64,000 bases of DNA, from assembly GCA_007713455.1 (NCBI GenBank), contig VMRT01000010.1, forward strand, positions 310,001 through 374,000. Direction: 5' to 3'. The position numbers were made by a program, and so were the translations under genes. Positions 55,001-63,506 of the stretch are shown one piece after another; within the stretch, counting starts at the first letter, position 1; each line of letters begins with the position of its first letter. The notes beneath the pieces were generated by a model. That model was not told where the DNA came from, did not search any database, and saw nothing but the letters and a program-made list of their open reading frames with translations. The DNA is from Pseudomonas sp. GTDB lineage: Bacteria > Pseudomonadota > Gammaproteobacteria > Pseudomonadales > Pseudomonadaceae.

Positions 55001-56791
55001 TCAGAGTGGCGTGAGCGGCCAGAACAGCGGAATCACCAGCGTCGCCACGACCCACAACAGCAGGTTCAGTGGTATGCCCACCTTGAGGAAGTCGGTGAAG
55101 CGGTAGCCACCGGCGTTGTAGACGAAGGTGTTGGTCTGATAGCCGATCGGCGTGGCGAAACTGGCGCTGGCGGCGAACATCACGGCGACCACGAACGCGC
55201 GCGGGTCGACCCCCAGATGCTGGGCCAGGCCGATTGCGATCGGAGTGATCAGTACGGCCACCGCGTTGTTCGACAGCATCTCGGTGAGCATCGAGGTCAG
55301 CAGGTAGATGAACGACAGCATGAACAGCGGGCCGGCCCAGGGGGTAATGGCCGTCACGTTCTGCACGACCAGCTGTACCAGGCCAACTTTGTCCATGGCG
55401 ATGCTGATTGCCAGCATGCCGAAGATCAGGCTGAGGATCTTCCAGTCGACTGCCTTGTAGGCGTCCTCGACGTCCAGACAGCGCGTCGCCAACACCGCGG
55501 CCGCACCAATGATCGCCAGGCCTTCGATCGGCATCACGCCAAAGGCTGCCAACACCATGACCGCCAGGGTGGCGATGATCGCGATCGGTGCCTTGTCGCG
55601 GCGAAAGGCGCGCTCCTGTATCGCGTTGAGGCTGATCAGCTCGCCGTTGTCGGCGAAACGCTTGATCTGCGCGGGCGTGCCCTCGACCAGCATCACATCG
55701 CCGAACTGCAGCTGGAAATCGTCGAAGTTGCCCTGAATGTTCTCGTCCTGCCGGTGCACGGCCAAGACGCTGATGCCGTAGCGCGCGGATAGGTCGAGGT
55801 CGCGCATCGGTCGGTGGCTGTAGCGCGAGCCGCGGCCGACGATGGCTTCGGCAAGGATCACGTCTTCGCTGCTGATGGTTTCGAAGGCGTCGCCCCGGTT
55901 AAAGGTCAGGTGGCCGCTTTCGCGCAGCTCCACCACGTCCTTTACCTGGCCATGGATCATCAGCAGATCGCCGGCGGTCAGGGTGAAGTCATGCTCCGGG
56001 CGGCTGAACAGCTGCGCGTTGCGGTTTACCTGCAGCACCTGCAGCCCGCTGCCGCCGTTCAGGTTGGCCTCGGCGAGGGTCTTTCCGATCACTGGCGAGT
56101 TCGACGGCACGCGCAGCTCGGTCATGAAGTTGCGGTCCAGGCGTGGGCCGAGCAGCTTGGAAAGGGTGTCGCGTTCCGGCAGCAGGTGCTTGCCGATGGT
56201 CAATAGATAGACCATTCCGGCGGCGGCCATGATCAGCCCAGCTGCGGTGATCTCGAACATGCCGAACGGCGCGAGCCCAGCCTTGCGCGCCACGCCGTCG
56301 ACGAGGATGTTGGTCGAGGTGCCGATCATCGTCAGCGTGCCGCCGAGAATCGTGGCGTACGACAGCGGAATCAGCAGTTTCGAGGGCGTCGTGCCGGCGC
56401 GCTTGGCCAGGGAAATCGCCACCGGCGTGAGGATCGCCACTACCGGCGTATTGTTCAGGCAGGCGGAAATCACCAGTGCGGTGATCGTCAGGCCGAACAG
56501 CACTCGTGTAGGGCTGGTGCCCACCAGATTACCGAGCCAGTTGCCCAGCGCATCGATGCAGCCGGTGCGTTCGAGCGCCGCCGAAATGATGAACATGCAG
56601 GCGATGGTGACCGGGGCCGAGTTGGACAGCACGCCGAGCACTTCCCCGGGCGTCAGCAGCTGCGTCGCCAGCAGCACCGCCACGGCAATCGCCACGACGA
56701 TATCCGGGCTCCAGCTCTCTCTTACGAACGCCACCAATACCCAGATCAGCAAGGCGCAGACGAACAACAGCGGCAGCGATTCTGGAAGCAT
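55001..56791 (-). CDS. SLC13/DASS-type transporter with two RCK_C (TrkA-C) domains
   Basis: This 596-residue inner-membrane protein has hydrophobic halves with the DASS repeats (SNSAPVTIACMFIISAAL and CLNNTPVVAILTPVAISLAKRA in the N-half; MLSNNAVAVLITPIAIGLA and FATPIGYQTNTFVYNAGGY in the C-half). Two central RCK_C domains (about residues 205-285 and 300-380) are soluble regulatory modules. The substrate is often sulfate, dicarboxylate or another anion; it cannot be told here. The ATG at 56791 has AAGGA upstream. It is the last ordinary chromosomal gene before the tRNA remnant. Confidence 0.88.
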   Translation of the reverse strand: MLPESLPLLFVCALLIWVLVAFVRESWSPDIVVAIAVAVLLATQLLTPGEVLGVLSNSAPVTIACMFIISAALERTGCIDALGNWLGNLVGTSPTRVLFGLTITALVISACLNNTPVVAILTPVAISLAKRAGTTPSKLLIPLSYATILGGTLTMIGTSTNILVDGVARKAGLAPFGMFEITAAGLIMAAAGMVYLLTIGKHLLPERDTLSKLLGPRLDRNFMTELRVPSNSPVIGKTLAEANLNGGSGLQVLQVNRNAQLFSRPEHDFTLTAGDLLMIHGQVKDVVELRESGHLTFNRGDAFETISSEDVILAEAIVGRGSRYSHRPMRDLDLSARYGISVLAVHRQDENIQGNFDDFQLQFGDVMLVEGTPAQIKRFADNGELISLNAIQERAFRRDKAPIAIIATLAVMVLAAFGVMPIEGLAIIGAAAVLATRCLDVEDAYKAVDWKILSLIFGMLAISIAMDKVGLVQLVVQNVTAITPWAGPLFMLSFIYLLTSMLTEMLSNNAVAVLITPIAIGLAQHLGVDPRAFVVAVMFAASASFATPIGYQTNTFVYNAGGYRFTDFLKVGIPLNLLLWVVATLVIPLFWPLTPL

Positions 56792-56994
56792 GGACGTCCT
56801 TAAGGGTGGCGACTGAGGCGCGCGTCGAAACAACGGGCCCGCGGCGCAAGATAGAGACGTCAGCTTAGAGAGTCCAGAAACCTTTCCTGATGTTTATATG
56901 CGATTTGGTTATTAATGGAGAATGGGCACGGCCGGCGAGCGGAGGGCTGGACCCGGCGGCGTCGCTGAGTCGTCCGTCAGCAGGGATAAACGAA

Positions 56995-57017
56995 AAAGCC
57001 GGGCAGTGCGCGGCTTT
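56995..57017 (-). terminator. Terminator of the interrupted tRNA gene
   Basis: On the minus strand AAAGCCG and CGGCTTT form a 7-bp stem, followed by TTTTTCG. It lies just after the CCA end of the tRNA fragment, where a tRNA gene's own terminator would be. Confidence 0.7.
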
Positions 57018-57022
57018 AAAGG

Positions 57023-57067
57023 TGGTGGGCCCACACGGACTCGAACCGTGGACCAAAGGATTATGAG
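57023..57067 (-). other. 3' half of a CAU-anticodon tRNA gene (att site)
   Basis: Read on the minus strand, this is anticodon loop CTCATAA, 3' anticodon stem TCCTT, variable region TGGTC, a perfect T-arm (CACGG TTCGAGT CCGTG), acceptor strand TGGGCCC, discriminator A and encoded CCA. The expected 5' anticodon strand (AAGGA) is replaced by GGCAA, and no D-arm or 5' acceptor follows. The sequence matches the 3' half of a Pseudomonas tRNA with CAU anticodon (Ile2 or Met type). The fragment cannot be a working tRNA; it marks where an element integrated, with the island to the right. Confidence 0.85.
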
Positions 57068-57116
57068 TTGCCTAGAAACGCCGCAAACCCAGTGAAATCG
57101 TGCGTAGCTTAGCGCA

Positions 57117-57207
57117 GGTACAGTTAGCTGAAAGCAGCGTCGTAGAGCGGGTTAAGCATAATTGAGCGAAATCTGTGAAAGCTGGGCACTGTACCGCAGG
57201 TGTACCG
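57117..57207. repeat. TGTACCG repeats next to the att site
   Basis: TGTACCG occurs twice at 57190-57196 and 57201-57207 (11-bp period), and an inverted copy of CTGTACC is at 57117-57123. Closely spaced repeats beside an att site can be arm-type sites for a tyrosine recombinase or its excisionase; this is inference. No gene is seen between 57068 and 57240. Confidence 0.4.
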
Positions 57208-57216
57208 TGACGCGGC

Positions 57217-57235
57217 CAAGCTTTGCTTGTTTTTT
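57217..57235 (+). terminator. Plus-strand intrinsic terminator at the island edge
   Basis: CAAGC and GCTTG form a short stem around TTT, followed by TTTTTT. No plus-strand gene is present to its left, so it may block antisense transcription entering gajB from the chromosome. Confidence 0.5.
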
Positions 57236-57240
57236 AATCA

Positions 57241-59160
57241 TCATGTTGGATCTAAATTTATGACGTTGTCATCGCCAAACAAGAGTTTAGCCCGGTTAAC
57301 TATTTCGAGTGTTGGGTGAGGATAAAAGAAGGCCAGCTCTCGTCGAGCACGAGTGCAGCAAACATAGATGATTTTACTAGTCCGCTCTATTACGGTGTCC
57401 TTGCCCTTTCCAGTAAAAAAAGCCTCGAAGTTATATTTGTTCCACTTTCCGTTATCTAGTACTACAAGAACGTTGTCGTACTCCCGGCCCTTTGTTTTAT
57501 GTTGGGTTGAAAATGGTGTTTGGCCGTCAATGTACTCAAAAAGGCTTTGGAATTCTTTAAAAGGAATTTTGCAGACTTGCTCGTATATATAGCCTTTTGT
57601 GCGCTGGAACTCTAATAGCCGATCATCTTTTCTGACTAATCCTTTGATGTGGGCTAATTCAATTATTTCTTCGATGGTTTTTCCGTTCGATTGCGACAGT
57701 TCTTCGATTTCTTTCTTAAGTTTAACTTTCTTTGCATGAGAATCGATTTTGTAATCAGTTGATCGCAGAAAGTCGTTAAAATTACCTAGTGTGTAAAGTT
57801 GTATCAATGTTTGTATGCGGTGAAGGTGCTTGATCAAGTGGTCTCTTGTCGTTCCACCTCCGCCCAACATGCTCTGATCAGCTTTCTGATCATCAATCAG
57901 CATGTCTTTCTCTATATAGATAGAGGATATTGTTTTAAAAGGAGTATGGAGTGCGGCCTGATAGGCATCAGGGTGCTCGGAAATATAGTCTGCTTGACCT
58001 GGTGTGGCAGTGACTTTCGCTAGTATTTTTCCTTCTTTCCCCGCTTGTATTTCATGTATAACCTGCCCAAATGACTTGTCCTCAATTAAATAGTCGGGCT
58101 CATCGGTTTTGATGTAGTCACGGATTCGTTTGACATATTCTAGGATTTTGTCCGCGTCATAGATGCGCATAAGCCCCGGAAAACCAGCTTTGGTAGCGAT
58201 CAAGTTGTGAGTCAGATTTAGCTCTTTTGTTTGGGGGGTAGACTTGTCCCAGTTTAGGTAGTCTCTGGCTGCTTGAACGTCGGGGTTAGATGAGTATAAA
58301 AATTTTGCGGACCCTACAATAGGCTTACCTTCGGTCATATTTGGGGCCGAAGTGTCGTCAGATGGTGTTTGTGCCAATCCGTCGGTTCGAAATTTGTTCG
58401 CTAGTTCTATTACAGATGTGGGGTTCCTCCTATTCTGTTCTTTTTTGATCTCAGTGACTTTATCCCGGCCATCACCTTTGAAATCATCCAGATTCCCAAT
58501 GCCCTGATCGTAGATCGATTGCATAGCATCACCAAAAAAACCTACTATGTTTCGTCTTGGTGTGCAGGATAAGTGTTGTAGAAGTATGGCGATTACAAGA
58601 GGGCTTGTATCTTGATATTCATCAACCAAAATAAAATTGAACTTGTCATTCAGGATGCGACAAAGCTTAGGGTATTTTGCAAATAAAGCATGAGCTAAAA
58701 TCAGTACTTGGTCATGAGATATGATTCCCGACCTAAGTTTGAGGTAGTCCTTGTATTGAACTTCGTTGTCAATTGACACAATTACTTCCGGTTCACCTTC
58801 CTGCGTAAGAACCTTAAATAGCTTTTGCTCTTCATCGTTTATCAACTCGATTAACGTTGTTTTCAGCTCTTGCTGGAAGTGCTTAATGCTTGACCATAAA
58901 AAATCATGAATAGTGGAGACGTGTAGGCTGTCATTACTGGCTCTGTGCTCAATTTCATGTGTGGCAGCGTTTGTGTAAGTAATACAGGCTACGCGCGCCA
59001 GCGGTTGTTGGCTTGTCAGGCCGTTAATGGTCTCAACCAGTGAGTATGTTTTACCGCTGCCAGCACCACCGCTTAAAAGAAAGTTATTATTCTGAGATGT
59101 TGCTTCAAGGATTTTTAGTGTTTCTTGACTATAGGAGGTTTTTTCTAGCTGCGAAGCCAT
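57241..59160 (-). CDS. gajB: GajB, UvrD-like helicase of a Gabija system
   Basis: This 639-residue SF1 helicase shows Walker A GGAGSGKT (residues 31-38), DEYQDTS (Walker B, D180/E181), GFFGDAMQSIYDQ (motif III), QHKTKGREYDNVLVV (motif V) and YVCCTRARREL (motif VI). GajB partners GajA in Gabija anti-phage systems, where it is thought to sense or process DNA ends. It is longer than the ~500-residue prototype; the extra sequence includes a region around residues 270-430. The ATG at 59160 has GGAGGGCC upstream and overlaps the end of gajA by 16 bp, so translation is coupled. A longer start at 59196 is possible but lacks this site. Its AT-rich codon use differs from the chromosome. Confidence 0.82.
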   Translation of the reverse strand: MASQLEKTSYSQETLKILEATSQNNNFLLSGGAGSGKTYSLVETINGLTSQQPLARVACITYTNAATHEIEHRASNDSLHVSTIHDFLWSSIKHFQQELKTTLIELINDEEQKLFKVLTQEGEPEVIVSIDNEVQYKDYLKLRSGIISHDQVLILAHALFAKYPKLCRILNDKFNFILVDEYQDTSPLVIAILLQHLSCTPRRNIVGFFGDAMQSIYDQGIGNLDDFKGDGRDKVTEIKKEQNRRNPTSVIELANKFRTDGLAQTPSDDTSAPNMTEGKPIVGSAKFLYSSNPDVQAARDYLNWDKSTPQTKELNLTHNLIATKAGFPGLMRIYDADKILEYVKRIRDYIKTDEPDYLIEDKSFGQVIHEIQAGKEGKILAKVTATPGQADYISEHPDAYQAALHTPFKTISSIYIEKDMLIDDQKADQSMLGGGGTTRDHLIKHLHRIQTLIQLYTLGNFNDFLRSTDYKIDSHAKKVKLKKEIEELSQSNGKTIEEIIELAHIKGLVRKDDRLLEFQRTKGYIYEQVCKIPFKEFQSLFEYIDGQTPFSTQHKTKGREYDNVLVVLDNGKWNKYNFEAFFTGKGKDTVIERTSKIIYVCCTRARRELAFFYPHPTLEIVNRAKLLFGDDNVINLDPT

Positions 59161-61259
59161 ACCAGGCCCTCCTGGATATATGCAGGTGTTTTCCAATTTG
59201 AGAAGCTAAATGCCTCTTTCGCTTGGCTGTTTAGTAAAATATCGATAGCAAGTGTAGTTTTCTTATCAACGCCTTTTTCTGCAAACTCGAAGGGGCTGTG
59301 TGTTCCTTCAATATAAAGAGTGAAGTGTTTGGCAATGAGAGAAGGGAAGGCTGCTGGGTCATCTCCAAGCAAAGCTTTATTGATGCTGAAGAAGGCATCT
59401 TCAAAACTACGTCCTCGATATCCATTTTCCTCAGTTTGATAGGCTGTATAAAGATAGCCGTCTTCACTTGCTACCCATGTTTCTTCGTTGTGCGTGAAGA
59501 TTTTTAGATTGTTTTCTAATTTCAGGAAATAATCTAAATCTTGCCTATTTTTTTTATGGAAAAAACATAGCGCGTTATTGGATGTGTGATCGGCGGCGGG
59601 ATCATTCGGAGGGCATTTTTCCGATGTGTAGATTGCGTCGCCTTTCTTGTTAAACTTTGGCTTTCCATCCTTGTCGGTGTCAGGAACTGTTCGCCCCGAG
59701 TCTATATCAGTTAAAATTAATGACTTAATTCCTAAGAAGCGAATAAATTTTTCGAAAACTTGCGAGTGTGCGCCGACCTCAATAATTGATATGTTTTGAG
59801 ACAAGATGGGGGCGACGTCCTTCGCAGGGGATTCTTGGTCAATTTTTTTCATCATGGCCGGCAGTAGAATTCGCTCGGTGTCGCCCTCTACTAATATTGC
59901 TTTTTCAGCAAAAAACAACTCGGCACGGTTCAGCGTAAGATATTGCTTTAGAAACTTAAAGTGATTATTTTGATCTTTCCCATCTTCTTTTTCATATTCT
60001 TTTCTCAGGCTTTTCAGGTTTTTGCACTTGGCGCACCCGTTAACTCTCTTCATGTACTTAATGTCATCGAAGTCGCATTCGGCAACGATGTGAGATGAGT
60101 GGGTAGTTATAATTGTCTGAAGGTTAACTACTAGCCCATCCTCTCTTTTCACTCCATCCGCTAAGAGGTTTTTTATATTTTTTATAAATACATACTGCAT
60201 CTGCGGGTGAGTGTGCGCTTCAGGTTCTTCTATGAATAAAAGATTCAGGGCGGCTGGCCGTTCTGTAATAGCTTTTCTGAATGATGTCATTAGCAGATCA
60301 ATTTCAAAGATCATGCTAATCAGATTCATATACCCTAGGCCGTTGAAGTGCTCAGGCAGGTTGTGCGTTTCATGTCGATATAGAACAGTTGTGTTGCCGT
60401 CTAAAAGTTCTCTGTGTTGCAAAGTTGAGGCTATTGTAAGGGATGTTTCCGATAGTGATATTCCGCCAAACCGATCAACATTGGTTAGTAGTTTAGAAAA
60501 CATGTTTTGATAAATTGCGCTTAAGCTTTTGTCTGCCCCGCGCAGGGTCTTTTTGAATAAATTGACCGTGTCTTTCTGTTCGTCAGACTCTTCCGTTCTT
60601 TTGTATATCGTGGCGGTTTGTCCTGAGAGGGTCTTGTCGTTATCTTTGTTGGTTACATTTCGTTTTGCACTTATCGCTCGAAATGAAATCACTTCATCTA
60701 AGGAGATTTTTTCCTTTGTAAGGTCAGTGTATATTTTCTCATCTGTGCTTAAATAGCTTTTCCTGATTATGCTGCCAAAGTATTTCTGTTGATTTTCAGA
60801 AAGATAAAGCAGTGCATCTTCGTCGTAATTGTCCTTGCTCTCTTGAAAGTCTGTATGGAACGAGGTGAGCTGCTTATGAGTGAGTTTGTATTCGAAGCCT
60901 AAATTTATTAAGTTGTCTTCTGGGTCTAGGCTCATAATAAGAGGGGCGACTTGGCCTAGGTCGTCATTCTCGTCGTATGAGATTATTAATTTTAACTCCA
61001 TCCCAAGCGGAGTGTACTTGTCTTCTTGAGGGATGGGTTCTTCGCCAGAAATTAATGACTTCAGCTTTTCTCTGAGTACTATGTTGAAATCATCAAAAGT
61101 GATTTTGCTTCTCTCTGAGACGAATTTTTCTAGCGCTGATAGGAGGGAAGTCTTTCCTGTATTGTTTTTGCCAATTACAAGTGATAGGTCATTTTCTAGA
61201 TCAAGCCTAAAATCTCTAAGGAGACGGAAATTGCTTATTTCAATCGCTGATATTTTCAT
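59145..61259 (-). CDS. gajA: GajA, OLD-family ATPase-TOPRIM nuclease of a Gabija system
   Basis: This 704-residue protein has an ABC-type ATPase with Walker A GKNNTGKT (residues 30-37), an NGLGYMNLI signature region (306-314), Walker B LLFIEEPEAHTHP (340-352) and TTHSSHIVAE (385-394). A TOPRIM nuclease follows, with VEGDTERILLP (E458) and LTDIDSG (D518, D520). GajA is a nicking endonuclease inhibited by nucleotides in the prototype. It is ~120 residues longer than the ~580-residue prototype; the C409/C412 pair and C549 suggest an unlisted metal site. gajB follows with overlap. No clear ribosome site was found at 61259, 66 bp after mrr, so it may share the mrr transcript. Confidence 0.85.
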   Translation of the reverse strand: MKISAIEISNFRLLRDFRLDLENDLSLVIGKNNTGKTSLLSALEKFVSERSKITFDDFNIVLREKLKSLISGEEPIPQEDKYTPLGMELKLIISYDENDDLGQVAPLIMSLDPEDNLINLGFEYKLTHKQLTSFHTDFQESKDNYDEDALLYLSENQQKYFGSIIRKSYLSTDEKIYTDLTKEKISLDEVISFRAISAKRNVTNKDNDKTLSGQTATIYKRTEESDEQKDTVNLFKKTLRGADKSLSAIYQNMFSKLLTNVDRFGGISLSETSLTIASTLQHRELLDGNTTVLYRHETHNLPEHFNGLGYMNLISMIFEIDLLMTSFRKAITERPAALNLLFIEEPEAHTHPQMQYVFIKNIKNLLADGVKREDGLVVNLQTIITTHSSHIVAECDFDDIKYMKRVNGCAKCKNLKSLRKEYEKEDGKDQNNHFKFLKQYLTLNRAELFFAEKAILVEGDTERILLPAMMKKIDQESPAKDVAPILSQNISIIEVGAHSQVFEKFIRFLGIKSLILTDIDSGRTVPDTDKDGKPKFNKKGDAIYTSEKCPPNDPAADHTSNNALCFFHKKNRQDLDYFLKLENNLKIFTHNEETWVASEDGYLYTAYQTEENGYRGRSFEDAFFSINKALLGDDPAAFPSLIAKHFTLYIEGTHSPFEFAEKGVDKKTTLAIDILLNSQAKEAFSFSNWKTPAYIQEGLVWLRS

Positions 61260-61325
61260 TTAATGATCCGGATTTTCTGAATAATTTTTTGTAAGCGAAA
61301 GGGGCTGCTCTATTTCTTTCTGCAG

Positions 61326-62246
61326 TCACTCTTCATCAAAGTAGTCACTATCCAGCTTCGGTAACTTTAGAAGGCGTGAAGTTACACCAACCTCGTGATC
61401 CATCATCAGGTTGACCAGTCGGTTGCCATCTACCAGAACCATGCCTTCCACCGAACGAGAAAAGTCGATTGCCTGGGCTGTATAGCCTGAGGTGGTAATA
61501 AATACGCCACGCTTGGCCTTCTGCCCTGCAAGAGCGCCATAGAAGGCCTGCAGCTCTGGCCTGCCAACTGTTCCCTGCCAGCGTTTGGCCTGGACGTAGA
61601 CTTTTTCCAGGCCGAGTTTGTCGAGAGAGATCACTCCGTCGATACCGCCATCACCGCTGCCGCCGACGCGCTGCAGATCGTTGCGGCTAGCGCCGTAGCC
61701 AAGGCTGTGCAGCACATCCAGCACGATGACTTCAAAGCGGTTGGGGCTGACTTGCAGGAGGTTATCCAGCAGGTCTGCAGCCGTTGCTTCGCGCAGTTCA
61801 CGCAAAGCCTGCTCCAGACGATCATCAGGGCTAACAGTGGCTGAGCTGAGCGCCGCTGTAGGCTGCTCTTGCCCATCGAGTGGGACAGCATCTGTCGGGG
61901 TCTTGAGTTTTACATTCATAAAGCCAATGGCGAGCTGTTCGACCTTATCCGCAGTCAGAGGGGCAGGGTGCTGGAGGGCATAGGTAATGCCTGCGTCAGT
62001 CAGCTTCCAGTACCCACGCTTGGCGCTGCTGGACAGGCCGGCGCGTTTGAGGCGGTCATGGGCCCAGCCTGCACGGTTTTTGTACGTGGCCTGGCCGCTG
62101 GCAATCAGCTCTTGGCACTGTGCTTCCGACAGGTTCAGCGCATCAGCAGCTGCTTCATGGGCGTCACGTGCTGTCGCGCCTTCGGGTGTGGCTGCCAGGT
62201 AGCGCAGGATCGGCTCAATAAACTGGTCGTAGGTAGGGACGGACAT
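61326..62246 (-). CDS. mrr: Mrr-type restriction endonuclease
   Basis: Mrr enzymes cut DNA carrying foreign methylation. The 306-residue protein has the N-terminal winged-helix domain (TYDQFIEPILRYLAATPEG ... YWKLTDAGITYAL) and the PD-(D/E)XK catalytic domain: FEVIVLDVLHSLGYG (E172), GGSGDGGIDG (D203) and VYVQAK (Q219, K221). The length is typical of E. coli Mrr. It is immediately upstream of gajA on the same strand, with more chromosome-like base composition, so it may have a different origin. Only a weak ribosome site is seen before its ATG. Confidence 0.9.
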   Translation of the reverse strand: MSVPTYDQFIEPILRYLAATPEGATARDAHEAAADALNLSEAQCQELIASGQATYKNRAGWAHDRLKRAGLSSSAKRGYWKLTDAGITYALQHPAPLTADKVEQLAIGFMNVKLKTPTDAVPLDGQEQPTAALSSATVSPDDRLEQALRELREATAADLLDNLLQVSPNRFEVIVLDVLHSLGYGASRNDLQRVGGSGDGGIDGVISLDKLGLEKVYVQAKRWQGTVGRPELQAFYGALAGQKAKRGVFITTSGYTAQAIDFSRSVEGMVLVDGNRLVNLMMDHEVGVTSRLLKLPKLDSDYFDEE

Positions 62247-62293
62247 TGCAGTTCCAGGAGCAAGGTGAATGTGTTGTTAGGGGCGGTCTGCAG

Positions 62294-62695
62294 TCACAGG
62301 CTCGGCTCGACTAAGCGCTCAAGGCCATCGGCACGTTGCTTGGTCATATCCAGAAAGCACGAGGCGCTGTTTATGCGGTCGATGCTGCCGCCCGTGAGGC
62401 TGGCGAGCAGGGCGCAGTCGGCATCGCGGAAGTTGATCCATAGCCGCTGCGCGTCGCGCAGTTGGTTTTGCTGGCCTTTATCCAGCGCCTGCATGGCGGC
62501 CTTGTAGTTCTGATTTAGGCGGGCGTCTTGCTGTTCTGTCTCACTGCCCATGCAATCGAGCATATTCATTGTCACCCCGCCGGACTCATCCATGCAGGCG
62601 CTGTAGGAGGAGCTGTAGCTATCATCCGCTGCCTGTGCGCCAGCGCTGAGCGTGGTAACGGCAATCGCCAAGAGCCATTTTTTGCTTAAGTGCAT
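62294..62695 (-). CDS. LprI-like (DUF1311) exported protein
   Basis: This 133-residue protein has a clear signal peptide (MHLSKKWLLAIAVTTLSAGAQA) and a mature domain with the LprI pattern: conserved cysteines (YSACMDES, LDCMGSETEQQDARLNQNYKAAM) and the end WINFRDADCALLASL. LprI-like proteins are periplasmic; some inhibit lysozyme, and DUF1311 is otherwise uncharacterised. The ATG at 62695 follows AGGACG. It sits between mrr and the NERD gene on the same strand; whether it takes part in defence or is a passenger is not known. Confidence 0.8.
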   Translation of the reverse strand: MHLSKKWLLAIAVTTLSAGAQAADDSYSSSYSACMDESGGVTMNMLDCMGSETEQQDARLNQNYKAAMQALDKGQQNQLRDAQRLWINFRDADCALLASLTGGSIDRINSASCFLDMTKQRADGLERLVEPSL

Positions 62696-62726
62696 GATGA
62701 GCGTCCTGCGTATCAAGGGATGAGTG

Positions 62727-63497
62727 TTAAAGGCTCTGCATGGTTCGGCACTTGGGAAACGCAGAGCAGCCCCAAAACTGCTGCCCCGCTTTCGCCCCTG
62801 ACTTCACGGTGCGAATCAGTAGCGCGCTGCCGCATTTCGGGCATTGCCGCTCGGCTGTCGGATCGCTACGGCGCTTGAGGTTTTGCACATGCTCGCGGTG
62901 GGTGGCGAGCGTTGGTGCGCGGCGGCCGGTTTGCAGGGCGTGCAGCATGGCGTCGACTTCAGCCGCGCTGAATACCGGCTGCTGGAATGACTTGATGTAG
63001 CGGATAAAGCCGATGCCCTGGGTCACGTTGGCTGGCACTTCGGTTTTAAAGGTGCTGCCGCCGACAAAGGTGATCACCGAGTGCAGGTGCTCGGGGTTAA
63101 CGCCAAGGGTGGCTTCTAGGGCTTTTAGGTGTTTGTAGTTCTGCCGCAGCGGGTTCTGGAATTTGAAGGTGCGTTTGTAGAGCTTCTGCGTCCACTGCGC
63201 CTGCTTCTCGCTGCCGAATATCCAGCCGCTCATGTTCTTCGTTTCCAGCACGAAGATGCCGTAAGGCGAGAGGAATACGTGGTCGATCTGCGTGGTGCCG
63301 TCTGGGGTGTTCAGCGTGACGTTGTGCAGGCGGCGGTAGGTCTGCTTATCCAACTGCCAATGGGCAAACAGCCGCACTAGGAGTTCGCCAATATGGCCCT
63401 TGGCCCAAGGCGACTTGAGCAGGCCGAGCAGCAGCATCAGTGGGATCACCCAACCGAGCGTGCCCCAGGCCTGGGCGATGATAGGGGTGAAGTCCAT
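62727..63497 (-). CDS. NERD-domain protein with topoisomerase-type zinc finger
   Basis: This 256-residue protein has one membrane helix at the N-terminus (about residues 10-30), a NERD nuclease-related domain with IGELL (E38), TQIDHVFLS (D72) and FVLETKN (E85, K87), and a C-terminal zinc finger of the topoisomerase type (C219, C222, C244, C250). The NERD domain shares the fold of restriction-like nucleases, so membrane-tethered DNA processing is plausible but unproven. An operator-like repeat lies 10 bases upstream of the start. It leads the lprI-mrr-gajAB strand, which may be one transcript. Confidence 0.85.
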   Translation of the reverse strand: MDFTPIIAQAWGTLGWVIPLMLLLGLLKSPWAKGHIGELLVRLFAHWQLDKQTYRRLHNVTLNTPDGTTQIDHVFLSPYGIFVLETKNMSGWIFGSEKQAQWTQKLYKRTFKFQNPLRQNYKHLKALEATLGVNPEHLHSVITFVGGSTFKTEVPANVTQGIGFIRYIKSFQQPVFSAAEVDAMLHALQTGRRAPTLATHREHVQNLKRRSDPTAERQCPKCGSALLIRTVKSGAKAGQQFWGCSAFPKCRTMQSL

Positions 63498-63506
63498 TTC
63501 TCAACC

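Noticed and set aside
57023..57067. Functional tRNA gene
   Set aside because: The 5' half, including the D-arm and half of the anticodon stem, is missing.
57068..57240. Remnant integrase gene next to the att site
   Set aside because: No open frame with integrase residues could be read here on either strand; only repeats and a terminator are visible.
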